64,000 bases of DNA, taken from the NCBI RefSeq assembly GCF_023887685.1, contig NZ_JAMWMR010000022.1:59784-123783 (forward strand), written 5' to 3'. This DNA is from Streptomyces macrolidinus (GTDB taxonomy: Bacteria; Actinomycetota; Actinomycetes; Streptomycetales; Streptomycetaceae). The position numbers and the translations under genes are program-made. The notes below the pieces were generated by a model. That model saw nothing but the letters and a program-made list of their open reading frames with translations, was not told where the DNA came from and ran no database searches. This document shows positions 27,460 to 35,575 of this stretch, one piece after another; the stretch's first letter is position 1, and each line of letters begins with the position of its first letter.

Positions 27460-30410
27460 GCGACGTTCCCGAGAGCCACGAGCACGAGAGCCGCGAGCAC
27501 GAGAGCCGTACGACCGCGACCCCGTTCGCGGCCCTGCGCGGTCAACTGCACGAGGCGGCAACGCGGTTCGCCGACGGTCCCGAGGCGCTGGAGGGCCTCC
27601 TCCTGGGCATGGTCGACGACGTCGACCGCGCGCTGGGCGAGCGCCTGGAGATCTTCCCCGTCTGCCACCACTCCCCCGCCTCGGCCCTCGCGATGGCCCG
27701 CCGGCTGCGCGAGAAGCAGCCGAAGGTGGTCTATCTGGAGCTGTGCGAGGACATGGCGCCGCTCCTGACCGAACTGCGCAACTGCCGACTGCCGGTGGCC
27801 GTGCAGGCGTTCGCGAGCGAGATCGAGGGCCTGCCCGCCGAGTGGGCCCCGCTGTCGGTCGTCGCGCCGATCACGGAAGCCTCCGCCGAGTACCAGGCCA
27901 TCTCCTACGCGCTGGACACGCCCGGCGTCGAACTCGTCCTCGTGGACCGTTCGTCCGACCACGTCTTCCAGTGGGACTCCCGGCACGAGCAGCCGAAGGA
28001 GCCGAAGGAGCCGACCGGCGAGGACACGGCGAGCCCCGCCGCCGAACCGGCCGAGGCCGCGCTGCACGGCGAGGCCGTCGGCGTCGAGATCGGCGATCTC
28101 CGGCCGCGCTTCGCCGAGTTGGAGGAGCATCTGCTGCGCCACGGCAAGGTGCGGCACTGGTCGGAGTGGTGGCATCAGTACGTCGAAGTGCCGCTCGGCG
28201 ACAGCGATCACGACACCTACCGCCAGGTCATGTTCCTCATCGGCAGCCTGTTCCGGCGGCTCGCCCCGGGCGACGGGGACCGGGTGCGCGTGGACGAGGA
28301 CCGCGAGCGGTACATGTGGACCCGGATGCGCGCGCACCTGCGCGCGACCGGCGCCGACCCGGAGGACTGCCTGTACATCTGCGGTGCCTTCCACGCGGCC
28401 AGCCGCGTCAAGGAGTTCGGCGTCCAGGGCACCGACACCTTCGCCATCTCCCCGCGCACGGCGACCCGTTGGCAGTACGGCCTGATCCCGTCGAGCCACG
28501 CGGCGATCGAGGCGCAGTTCGGCCTCGCCTCCGGGTCGGTGTCGATCGCCGCGACGCAGTGGGCGAAGAACCTCAAGCGCACCCGCGTGAAGCCGTACCG
28601 TCTGCAAGGGCAGGCCGGGACGAAGAAGGAGCGGCCCACGAAGGCCTCGGCGCCCGCGCCCGTCGTCCCCGCCGCGGCCACGGACCAGCTCTCCGGCTTC
28701 CTGAGCCGGCCACCGGTACTCGACACGCTGGACGAGGCCGAACTGCTCGGCTGGTCCGTGGACATCACCCGCGCCGCGCGCCGCAACGGCTATCTCGCCT
28801 CCACCGCCGACGCCATCGCGGTGTTCGAGACGTCGATCCTGCTCGCCGGGGTGCGGGACCGGGCCAAGCCGACGCCGTACGACTTCCAGGACGCGGCGAT
28901 CACCTGCATCGAGAAGGACACCGTCCCCGGACGGCGGGACGTACGCCGTCTGGTCGAGATCATGATGGGCGGGGACCGGATCGGCCAGGTCGGCTACGAC
29001 GCGCTGCCGCCCCTCGCCCGCGACGTCCATGACCGGCTGGCGCCGCTGGAGCTGAACCTCCAGCAGCGCGGGGTGCGCCGCGCCCTGCTCGACATGGCGT
29101 CGCATCCGGAGCTGCGGGCCTGCTCGGACGTGCTCTGGATCCTGCGCAGGCTGATGCCGGCCGGGGCCGCACGGCCCATCATGGGCGAGCGGCGCCTGGG
29201 CGAGCGGTCCATCCAGGAGTCATGGGACCTCTCGCTCGGCACACATCAGCGGGCGCTCATCGAACTCGGCTACGAGGGCGTGAGCCTGGAGCAGGTGCTG
29301 GAGCAGCGGCTGCGGCGCGCCGCGTACGGGCCACAGGCGACGACGGCGCAGGTGCTGGCGGCGCTCGAGGACGCGACGCTCCACCTCACCGGCCGCCGTC
29401 TGGCCGACGAGCTGGGCGCCCGCGCGCTGGAGGTCCTCGCGTCCGAGCGCACCGTCGACGGGGCGCCCGAGGTGCTGCGCCGCATACGCGGACTGCTGGC
29501 GTACTACCGCACCCATGAGCCCGTGCTGCCCGCGTGGATCGAGTCGTTCGTCAAGGCCGGGTACGCCCACTACTGCACCCTGCTGCCGATGGCCTTCGCC
29601 GACGAGGATGCCTCCGTGCGCCATGTGGCGGCGATGCTGGGCTTCCTGTTCAGCATGGAGGGCCTCGCGCTCTCGCTGGGCTGCGACCGGACCCAGCTCG
29701 AGCTGGCCGTCGCCCAGTCGCATCCGAAGGATCAGGCGAAGACGGCCCTGCTGTGGGCGGCGCAGGTGCAGCTCGGCACCCTCTCGCGGGAGCAGGTGCG
29801 GACCTGCTGCGCCGAGTTGCTGGCCAACCCGCTGGTGGTGCCCTCCTACCCGCAGTACCTCAGCGGCTTCGTCCACGCCTTGGAGCCGGTGCCGGGCCTG
29901 GCGGATGTGGTGGTGGAGGCCGTGTCGAACGCGTTCGGGCGGCTTCCGGACGCCGTGCTGCTGCCGTGGCTGCCGGTCCTGATCACCACGCTGCGGTCGA
30001 ACGCGGCGGAGCTGGCCCCGTTGCTCATTCGCGAGGCCGGGCGGATCTTCCCGGCGCGGCTCGCGGCACTGGACACCTGGGTGCCGCCCTGGCGGCAACA
30101 GCAGCCGACAGCAGCGGCCTCGCACGGCCTCGCCTCCGAGGGGGTGGCGCTGCTCCCGGCCCACCCCGCGACCTGCGACGCGGTCGCGGATCTCCTGGGC
30201 TGCACGGACGGCTGGGGGGCGCGGGCCGAGGAGGGGGCTCGGGGCGCACGGCTGCTCCCCGCGTATCCGGCGACGTGCGACGCGCTGGCGGATCTCCTGG
30301 GCTGCGACGCCCCGTGGTCGTCGGCCACCCGGCCGCCCGGCACCGCGGCGCTGACGGCCGAGTACCCCGACACGGCGCAAGCGCTGGCGGAGCTGCTCAC
30401 CGGCCCGTGA
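27456..30410 (+). CDS. DUF5682 family protein, 984 residues, end of vWA/MoxR operon
   Basis: Start ATG 27456 overlaps the MoxR stop. Residues 1-20 are a charged EHES repeat. The N-terminal domain has FPVCHHSPASALAM (68-80), VVYLELCEDM (91-100) and, about 210 residues later, YICGAFHAA (near 310). That His-His / Glu / Gly-Ala-x-His order resembles the EreA/ChaN and TraB/TIKI hydrolase-like folds, but this is my inference. The region 400-890 is helical and repeat-like. The last 90 residues hold three copies of a 19-residue repeat. Family DUF5682 is known next to MoxR/vWA genes; no function is established. The 3' end overlaps the convergent phosphatase gene by 14 bases. Confidence 0.8.
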   Translation: MSDVPESHEHESREHESRTTATPFAALRGQLHEAATRFADGPEALEGLLLGMVDDVDRALGERLEIFPVCHHSPASALAMARRLREKQPKVVYLELCEDMAPLLTELRNCRLPVAVQAFASEIEGLPAEWAPLSVVAPITEASAEYQAISYALDTPGVELVLVDRSSDHVFQWDSRHEQPKEPKEPTGEDTASPAAEPAEAALHGEAVGVEIGDLRPRFAELEEHLLRHGKVRHWSEWWHQYVEVPLGDSDHDTYRQVMFLIGSLFRRLAPGDGDRVRVDEDRERYMWTRMRAHLRATGADPEDCLYICGAFHAASRVKEFGVQGTDTFAISPRTATRWQYGLIPSSHAAIEAQFGLASGSVSIAATQWAKNLKRTRVKPYRLQGQAGTKKERPTKASAPAPVVPAAATDQLSGFLSRPPVLDTLDEAELLGWSVDITRAARRNGYLASTADAIAVFETSILLAGVRDRAKPTPYDFQDAAITCIEKDTVPGRRDVRRLVEIMMGGDRIGQVGYDALPPLARDVHDRLAPLELNLQQRGVRRALLDMASHPELRACSDVLWILRRLMPAGAARPIMGERRLGERSIQESWDLSLGTHQRALIELGYEGVSLEQVLEQRLRRAAYGPQATTAQVLAALEDATLHLTGRRLADELGARALEVLASERTVDGAPEVLRRIRGLLAYYRTHEPVLPAWIESFVKAGYAHYCTLLPMAFADEDASVRHVAAMLGFLFSMEGLALSLGCDRTQLELAVAQSHPKDQAKTALLWAAQVQLGTLSREQVRTCCAELLANPLVVPSYPQYLSGFVHALEPVPGLADVVVEAVSNAFGRLPDAVLLPWLPVLITTLRSNAAELAPLLIREAGRIFPARLAALDTWVPPWRQQQPTAAASHGLASEGVALLPAHPATCDAVADLLGCTDGWGARAEEGARGARLLPAYPATCDALADLLGCDAPWSSATRPPGTAALTAEYPDTAQALAELLTGP
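30147..30404 (+). repeat. Triplicated 19-residue repeat at the DUF5682 C-terminus
   Basis: Residues 898-916, 932-950 and 965-983 follow one pattern: A/R-L-L-P-A-x-P-A-T-C-D-A-x-A-D-L-L-G-C, the third copy diverged and without Cys. DNA copies lie at 30147-30203, 30249-30305 and 30348-30404; the linkers are 15 and 14 codons. Confidence 0.8.
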
Positions 30411-31566
30411 CACCGGCATCGGCCGCCGGGGCATCGCGCCCCGGCGGCCGTGGCCGCTCGATCGGGAGGCGTTCGACGGCGATGAGGGCGGCGTCGTCGC
30501 CGATGTGGCCGTCGGCGTGGTGGAGCAGATCGTTGTGGACGTACGCGACGAGGCGCTCCGGGCCGCCGTTCCCGTCCCAGGCCGCGACCCGCTCGGCCAA
30601 GGGGTAGAAGGTGCCTTCGCGGTTCCGTGCCTCGATGACTCCGTCGGTGTACAGGAGCAGGATGTCGCCGGGCTCGAAGCCGAAGGTGTCGACCACGTAC
30701 TGGTCCTCGGCGGGGGGCATCAGACCGAGCGGGCACCCCGGGCTGCTCGCATCCAGCGGGCGGACCGTGCCCCCGTGCAGCAGCAGGGGCGGCGGATGAC
30801 CGCAGCTCACGATCTCCACCAGGCCGACGTCATCGGGTATGTCCAGCAGCAGCGCGGTCACGAACGACTCCGCTGCCACGGGGTCGTCGACGGCATCGCG
30901 CGCCCACTTCCAGTACATGGCGTGCCCCAGGTGCAGCACCATGTGCAGCAGCGAGAGGTTGCGATAGGAGGAGCCGTGAAAGGCCCCGACCAGGAGTGAC
31001 GTGTCCTCGATGGCGTTCAGCCCCTTGCCCCGGACATCGCCGATGACCAGCCGGGTCGCGTCGCCGTGGCGTACCGACGCGTACAGATCGCCGCCGACCT
31101 GGGCCTCCTCCTCGGCCGCGATGTAATCGGTCGCGATCCGCAGCGGGCCGGAGCGCCGGGGAAGCGGCCGGATCAGGACCTCCTGCGTGGCCACGGCCAC
31201 GGAGCGTGTCCGTGCGAGCTGCTGCTCCTGCCGACCTCGGAGATAGCGGAAGGCGACCAGGAACCCTGAGATCAGCGTGATACCGAGGGCCTGTGCCTGC
31301 AGGCTCGCCGTCATCCGGCTGCCCTGGGAGACAGGCACGAGGATCTGCCCGGTCACGGCCAGGACGCCCATGACGCCGGTGAGGAGCGGACCGGCGAAGG
31401 ACGCGGTGAGGGCGGGGGCGACGACCAGCAGGGGGCCGAGCTGGATACCCGGGGTCAGGATGTCCGTGATCGTGATCGCGACGATCAGTGCGAGCGGAAT
31501 CAGGAGCAGCAAGTGACGAGCCCGCACAGCCCGGAACCTTTCCCATATGTCCCGCTTTACGCTCAT
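30397..31566 (-). CDS. Membrane-anchored SpoIIE/RsbU-type PP2C phosphatase
   Basis: 389 residues, ATG 31566. The first 120 residues hold about four hydrophobic helices (LLLLIPLALIVAITITDI; LLTGVMGVLAVTGQIL; ITLISGFLVAF). The C-terminal 240 residues are a PP2C-type phosphatase: QVGGDLYASV, VIGDVRGKGL, LLYTDGVIEAR and HIGDDAALIAVE carry the metal-binding Asp residues. Such proteins dephosphorylate anti-sigma-factor antagonists in actinomycete partner-switching systems that control SigB-like factors. No antagonist or anti-sigma gene is adjacent. The 3' end overlaps the convergent DUF5682 gene by 14 bases with no terminator between them. Confidence 0.9.
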   Translation of the reverse strand: MSVKRDIWERFRAVRARHLLLLIPLALIVAITITDILTPGIQLGPLLVVAPALTASFAGPLLTGVMGVLAVTGQILVPVSQGSRMTASLQAQALGITLISGFLVAFRYLRGRQEQQLARTRSVAVATQEVLIRPLPRRSGPLRIATDYIAAEEEAQVGGDLYASVRHGDATRLVIGDVRGKGLNAIEDTSLLVGAFHGSSYRNLSLLHMVLHLGHAMYWKWARDAVDDPVAAESFVTALLLDIPDDVGLVEIVSCGHPPPLLLHGGTVRPLDASSPGCPLGLMPPAEDQYVVDTFGFEPGDILLLYTDGVIEARNREGTFYPLAERVAAWDGNGGPERLVAYVHNDLLHHADGHIGDDAALIAVERLPIERPRPPGRDAPAADAGVTGR

Positions 31567-31631
31567 ACCTCATGTTCGCATCCGGAACAGTTCGCCGCCT
31601 TGAGCTGTGGATGCCTCGCCCTGCGTACGCC

Positions 31632-31765
31632 TCAAGCCGTGGCGGCGTAGGCCTCGCCCTCGTCGCGCAGCACATCGGCCTCGACCGTGATCACCAGCGC
31701 CGGGGGGCAGGCCGCGCAGGTGCTCGGTCATGGACCTGTAGCGGGGACGCGGTGATCCGGGCGCC
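31632..31765 (-). pseudogene. Remnant of an alpha/beta-hydrolase (HSL-type esterase) gene
   Basis: On the minus strand, pieces of the C-terminal part of an alpha/beta-hydrolase-3 esterase can be read in successive frames: ITASPLQ, then MTEHLRGLPP, then ALVITVEADVLRDEGEAYAA before a TGA at 31634-31632. At least two single-base frameshifts separate them, one in a run of C at the PP codons. The true family continues with an active-site His segment that is missing here. The gene has been deleted and decayed. Confidence 0.6.
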
Positions 31766-31809
31766 GCGCGACGACGAAGGCGTGCGCCGCGCCTACTATC
31801 GTCGCGCCT

Positions 31810-32115
31810 GTGACCGCATCACTGACGTGCAGGCAGACACTCTCCCTCGAAGCGGGGTCCGTCTACGCCTGGGAAACCGCGGCAGGGGCCACCGGGAACA
31901 TCCTGATCGACCCGGCGGGATCAGTCGCCCGCCCCTGCTCGGCGGAGGGAATGCCCCTCGGCGGCATGTTCCTCGTCAAGAGCGTGGGGAACGTGGAGAA
32001 TCCGCACCCGGACCCGGGAATCCGTCGCGCATTCCTGATCGCCGCATCGGTGATCTTCCAGGAGGCCGAACGGCAGGGACGACTGCCGGACAAGGTCACC
32101 CGCACCTACTGGTAA
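31810..32115 (+). CDS. Small protein of unknown function (101 residues)
   Basis: I do not recognise it. GTG 31810 to TAA 32115; soluble, beta-rich at the N-terminus (GSVYAWETAAGATGNILIDPAG) with a C-terminal helix (RRAFLIAASVIFQEAERQ). Codon third positions are GC-rich, in favour of a real gene. No ribosome site is present; a -10-like TACTAT at 31794-31799 ends ten bases before the GTG, which would suit a leaderless mRNA. Both neighbours are unrelated. Confidence 0.5.
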   Translation: MTASLTCRQTLSLEAGSVYAWETAAGATGNILIDPAGSVARPCSAEGMPLGGMFLVKSVGNVENPHPDPGIRRAFLIAASVIFQEAERQGRLPDKVTRTYW

Positions 32116-32264
32116 ATGCCCCACCCCACCTCGGAGTTCCACCTCGCCTCGCAAGGAAGAGCGAGCACATCGAATTCCCGTTCAATCAACTCGGCTGGTT
32201 TTTTGAGGAATTTACCAACCATACGAACCAGGAAATCGTTTCTCCATCTCTACGATCGCGAGCT

Positions 32265-34124
32265 ATGACCGAAACTCCACGGGACAACTCCGCCACCCCC
32301 GCATGCACAGTCGCCCGCTATCTCGCGCTACGGCTGGGCGAGTTGGGCATCACCCATCTGTTCGGTGTGCCCGGCAACCACCTCGGCCCGTTCCTGACCA
32401 CCCTGCGGGCCGAGGGCGACATCGAGTGGGTCGGCACCCCCACCGAGGGCGGCGCGGGCCAGGCCGCCGACGCCTATGCCCGCGTCCACGGTGTGGGCGC
32501 CGTCGCGGTCACGTACAGCGTCGGCGCGTTCAATCTGCTGAACGCCTGCGGTGGCGCCTACGTCGAGCGGGTCCCGCTCGTCGCCATCAACGCCTCCCCG
32601 CCCTACGAGCAGTGGCAGAACTACCGCGCCCTCGGCCTGCTCACCTCGCACATGAGCCCCCGCGCGGAGAGCAACCTGGACGCCTACCGGCAGGTCACCG
32701 TGGACGCGCAGGTCATCTCCAACCCGGGCCTCGCCGCCGGTCAGATCGATGCCGCGCTCACCGCGTGCCTCTCCGAGCGCAGGCCCGTCTATCTGGAGGT
32801 CATGGAGGACCTGTGGGACGAGCCCTGCCCCGAGCCCGAGGGGCCGATCGTGTGCCACGAACGGCCGTTCAGCGCGCGCAACCAGCGCATGCTGGACGAC
32901 GCCGTCAACGCGGTTCTCACCCTGATCGCGGAGCACCCCGGCCCGGACGGCAGGCCCCGCCCCGTCGTGTGGGCGGGCGAGGAGATCGACCGGTTCCGCC
33001 TCGGCGAGCAGCTCACCGAGCTGGTGGAGGCCACCGGTGTACCGTTCTGCACCACCGTCGGCGCCAAGGCTGTCGTGGACGAGGACCTGGCGCAGTTCCA
33101 CGGGGTCTACAACGGCCACGCCAGCCACCCTGATGTGCACAGGATCTTCAAGGACTGGGCCACCTGCCGGATCGGCCTCGGCGCCTGGTCCACGTCGAAG
33201 AACCTCGAGGGCGAGCAGTCCGTGGGCGGCGACTGGGTGATGGCGGCGAACGGCGGTGTCAGCGTGGGCACTTCGTACTTCCCCGACGTCCAGCTCCGAC
33301 ACCTGCTGCCCGCCCTCCAGGACGCGCTGGTGAAGAGCTACGGCTTCGGGGGTCTGGCCGCCGACTACTACGCCGAGGCCCACGCCCACCACGGAGCCCA
33401 GAGCGACCGCCCGGCCGGCCTGGCGCAGCACCGCGCCTCGCTCCGCGTCAGCGGCTCGCGGTCCCGGCAGCCCGAACCCCTCACCTATGACGGCGTGTTC
33501 GACCGGATCAACCACTTCCTGGGCCACGAGACCGAGCAGAACTGGACGGTGGTGTCCGACGCCGCGTTCTCCCTCATCGGTTCGATGAACCTCTCCCTGT
33601 CCGCGGGCCAGTACCTGTCACAGGTCAGTTGGCTGTCCATCGGCTGGTCGGTCGGCGCGGCCACCGGCGCCGCGCTCGCCCCCGAGCGCGGGCACGCCCG
33701 CCCGATGGTGTTCGTCGGCGACGGCGCCTTCCAGGAGACCTGCCAGGAGATCTCCACTCACACCCGGCTCGGGCTGCGGTCGGTGGTGTTCGTCATGGAC
33801 AACGAACACCTCTACGGCATCGAGCAGATGCTGGTGCACCCGTCCTACTTCGCCGAGCAGGCCGCCGAGTCGGACGGGGCGGACTTCTACAACGTCCTCC
33901 ACCCGTGGCAGTACGAGCGCCTCGCCGCCGTCTTCGCCGGCCCGAAGACCCCGGCGAACGGGGTCACTGTCGCGCACACCTCGGACCTGGACGATCTGCT
34001 GGTCCGCCTCGCCGACCCGACGGACCCGGTCAACACCGGACCGCTCCTGGTCCGCGTCCGACTGCCCCGGCACGACTATCCGCGAGCGATGGCGTACAAG
34101 GTGCCGAAGCCGAAGGCTTCGTAG
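32265..34124 (+). CDS. ThDP-dependent alpha-keto acid decarboxylase family protein
   Basis: 619-residue three-domain ThDP enzyme. ATG 32265 begins 12 residues before the Pyr domain (VARYLALRLGELGITHLFGVPG). The catalytic glutamate is in WVGTPTEGGAGQAADAYAR. The PP domain carries the ThDP signature VGDGAFQETCQE then VVFVMDNEHLYGIE. The family decarboxylates pyruvate, indolepyruvate or branched keto acids to aldehydes. It is larger than typical pyruvate decarboxylases by about 50 residues, with an extra segment near 380-430 (AQSDRPAGLAQHRASL). The 100-base leader is unusually AT-rich for this genome. The gene stands alone and converges with the uronate operon. Confidence 0.88.
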   Translation: MTETPRDNSATPACTVARYLALRLGELGITHLFGVPGNHLGPFLTTLRAEGDIEWVGTPTEGGAGQAADAYARVHGVGAVAVTYSVGAFNLLNACGGAYVERVPLVAINASPPYEQWQNYRALGLLTSHMSPRAESNLDAYRQVTVDAQVISNPGLAAGQIDAALTACLSERRPVYLEVMEDLWDEPCPEPEGPIVCHERPFSARNQRMLDDAVNAVLTLIAEHPGPDGRPRPVVWAGEEIDRFRLGEQLTELVEATGVPFCTTVGAKAVVDEDLAQFHGVYNGHASHPDVHRIFKDWATCRIGLGAWSTSKNLEGEQSVGGDWVMAANGGVSVGTSYFPDVQLRHLLPALQDALVKSYGFGGLAADYYAEAHAHHGAQSDRPAGLAQHRASLRVSGSRSRQPEPLTYDGVFDRINHFLGHETEQNWTVVSDAAFSLIGSMNLSLSAGQYLSQVSWLSIGWSVGAATGAALAPERGHARPMVFVGDGAFQETCQEISTHTRLGLRSVVFVMDNEHLYGIEQMLVHPSYFAEQAAESDGADFYNVLHPWQYERLAAVFAGPKTPANGVTVAHTSDLDDLLVRLADPTDPVNTGPLLVRVRLPRHDYPRAMAYKVPKPKAS

Positions 34125-34133
34125 CAGCCCTCG

Positions 34134-34155
34134 CGGTCCGGGTGTCGCCCGGCCG
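34134..34155. terminator. Short hairpin between convergent genes
   Basis: CCGGG (34138-34142) pairs with CCCGG (34148-34152), extended past a bulge by CGG/CCG, in the 32-base gap between the ThDP enzyme and fructuronate reductase stops. Weak, position-supported. Confidence 0.35.
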
Positions 34156-34156
34156 T

Positions 34157-35575
34157 CTACAGCAGCGCCATGGGTCCGCCCGCGTCCAGGGCCGCGATCC
34201 GTTCGCCGACCTCCGCGACGAGACCGGTGTCCTCGGCGAGGTCCGACGCGCCGAGGACGGAGAGCAGTTCGCGCACCTCTGCTCGGGGTTCGCCGGTCCA
34301 GGCCGCGCGGATCCGGTCGGCCAGCGGGTCGTCCAGGTCCTGGTCGCGGGTGTGACGGGCCCAGGCGGCGAGGGCGCCGGTGAGCATCGGCGCGGACCCA
34401 CCGGCCGCGCGGAGTTCACGCAGCGGGGGCAGCCAGCGCTCGGTGACCTTGAGCGAGCCGTCGGTGGCGATCTGCCGGAGCAGATGGCGCATCGCCGGGT
34501 TGGCGAAGCGGGCCACCAGGCCGTCCACGTACGCGTCGGCGTCGAGCCCGGCGGGCAGCGTGCCCGCCACCTCGGCGGCGTAGGCGCGCAGCACCGGCTC
34601 GCCCCACGGGGCGGCCATGGCGCCCGCGACGGTCTCCCGGCCGTCCGCGAGGCCGAGGCAACTCAGCAGCGTGTGCGCACCGTTGAGCAGGCGCAGCTTC
34701 ATCATCTGGTACGGGGCGACGTCCGGTACGAAGAGCGCGCCGGTCTCCTCCCAGCGGGGGCGTTCCGCGGCGAATGTGTCCTGGAGGACCCACTGGGTGA
34801 ACGGCTCGCCCACCACGGCGCCTTCGTCGCGTACCCCGAGCGCCGCGCTCGCCGCGTCCCGGTCGGCGCCGGTCGCGGCGGGGACGATGCGGTCGACGAC
34901 GGTGGACGGGAAGGCGACGCGGGTCGTGATCCAGTCGAGGAGCGCGTCGGCGTCCGGCCAGCCGGAGGCCGCTATGAACTCGCGGACCAGCCGTGCCAGG
35001 ACCCGCCCGTTGTCGGCCATGTTGTCGCAGCACACCACCGACAGCGGGGCGTCGAGGGCGCGCCGGGCGCGCAGGCCGTACGCCAACTGCCCGACCACGC
35101 TGGCCGGTTCGGGCCTTCCGGCGAGATCGGCGGCGACCGGCGGGGCGGTGGTGTCCAGGCCGCCGTCGGCCGCGCGCCCGTAGCCCTTCTCGGTCACCGT
35201 CGTGGTCACCACGGTGACGTCCGGGCAGACCAGGAGTTCCCGCAGCCGGGTGGCGTCGTCCACGGCGTGGCGCACCTCGGTGAGTTGGCCGATCACCCGG
35301 GTGCGGGGGCCGTCCGGGGTGCGCAGGGTCAGGGAGTAGAGCCCGTCCTGCGGGGCCAGTGTGTCGAGGACGGCGCGGGAGCGCTGGGAGAAGCCCGCGA
35401 TCCCCCAGCCGCCGCCGTGCAGCGCCTCGGCCTGCTCGGTGTGGACGGCCTGGTGGGCGCGGTGGAAGGCGCCGAGGCCGAGGTGGACGATCCGCGTGCC
35501 GAGGGCGCGCGGGTCCACCAGGGGGCGGCTCCCGGCAGGGAGGGAACCGAGCGTCGCGTACGAGAGCCTGTTCAC
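34157..35575 (-). CDS. uxuB: Mannitol dehydrogenase family protein, probable fructuronate reductase
   Basis: 472-residue polyol-dehydrogenase-family enzyme: Rossmann opening RIVHLGLGAFHRAHQA, VTTTVTEKGYGR, CDNMADNG and VVDRIVP, then the catalytic K-x5-N-x2-H in MKLRLLNGAHTLLS. Members reduce fructuronate to mannonate or oxidise mannitol. The start ATG 35575 overlaps the stop of the mannonate dehydratase gene (ATGA), which points to D-fructuronate/D-mannonate interconversion (UxuB) rather than mannitol. The rest of the pathway is encoded within 6 kb. Confidence 0.87.
   Translation of the reverse strand: MNRLSYATLGSLPAGSRPLVDPRALGTRIVHLGLGAFHRAHQAVHTEQAEALHGGGWGIAGFSQRSRAVLDTLAPQDGLYSLTLRTPDGPRTRVIGQLTEVRHAVDDATRLRELLVCPDVTVVTTTVTEKGYGRAADGGLDTTAPPVAADLAGRPEPASVVGQLAYGLRARRALDAPLSVVCCDNMADNGRVLARLVREFIAASGWPDADALLDWITTRVAFPSTVVDRIVPAATGADRDAASAALGVRDEGAVVGEPFTQWVLQDTFAAERPRWEETGALFVPDVAPYQMMKLRLLNGAHTLLSCLGLADGRETVAGAMAAPWGEPVLRAYAAEVAGTLPAGLDADAYVDGLVARFANPAMRHLLRQIATDGSLKVTERWLPPLRELRAAGGSAPMLTGALAAWARHTRDQDLDDPLADRIRAAWTGEPRAEVRELLSVLGASDLAEDTGLVAEVGERIAALDAGGPMALL

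Noticed and set aside
23893..29105. Two open minus-strand frames of more than 900 residues opposite the vWA/MoxR operon
   Set aside because: Typical antisense frames in high-GC coding DNA; the plus strand carries Walker A, MIDAS and coupled starts.
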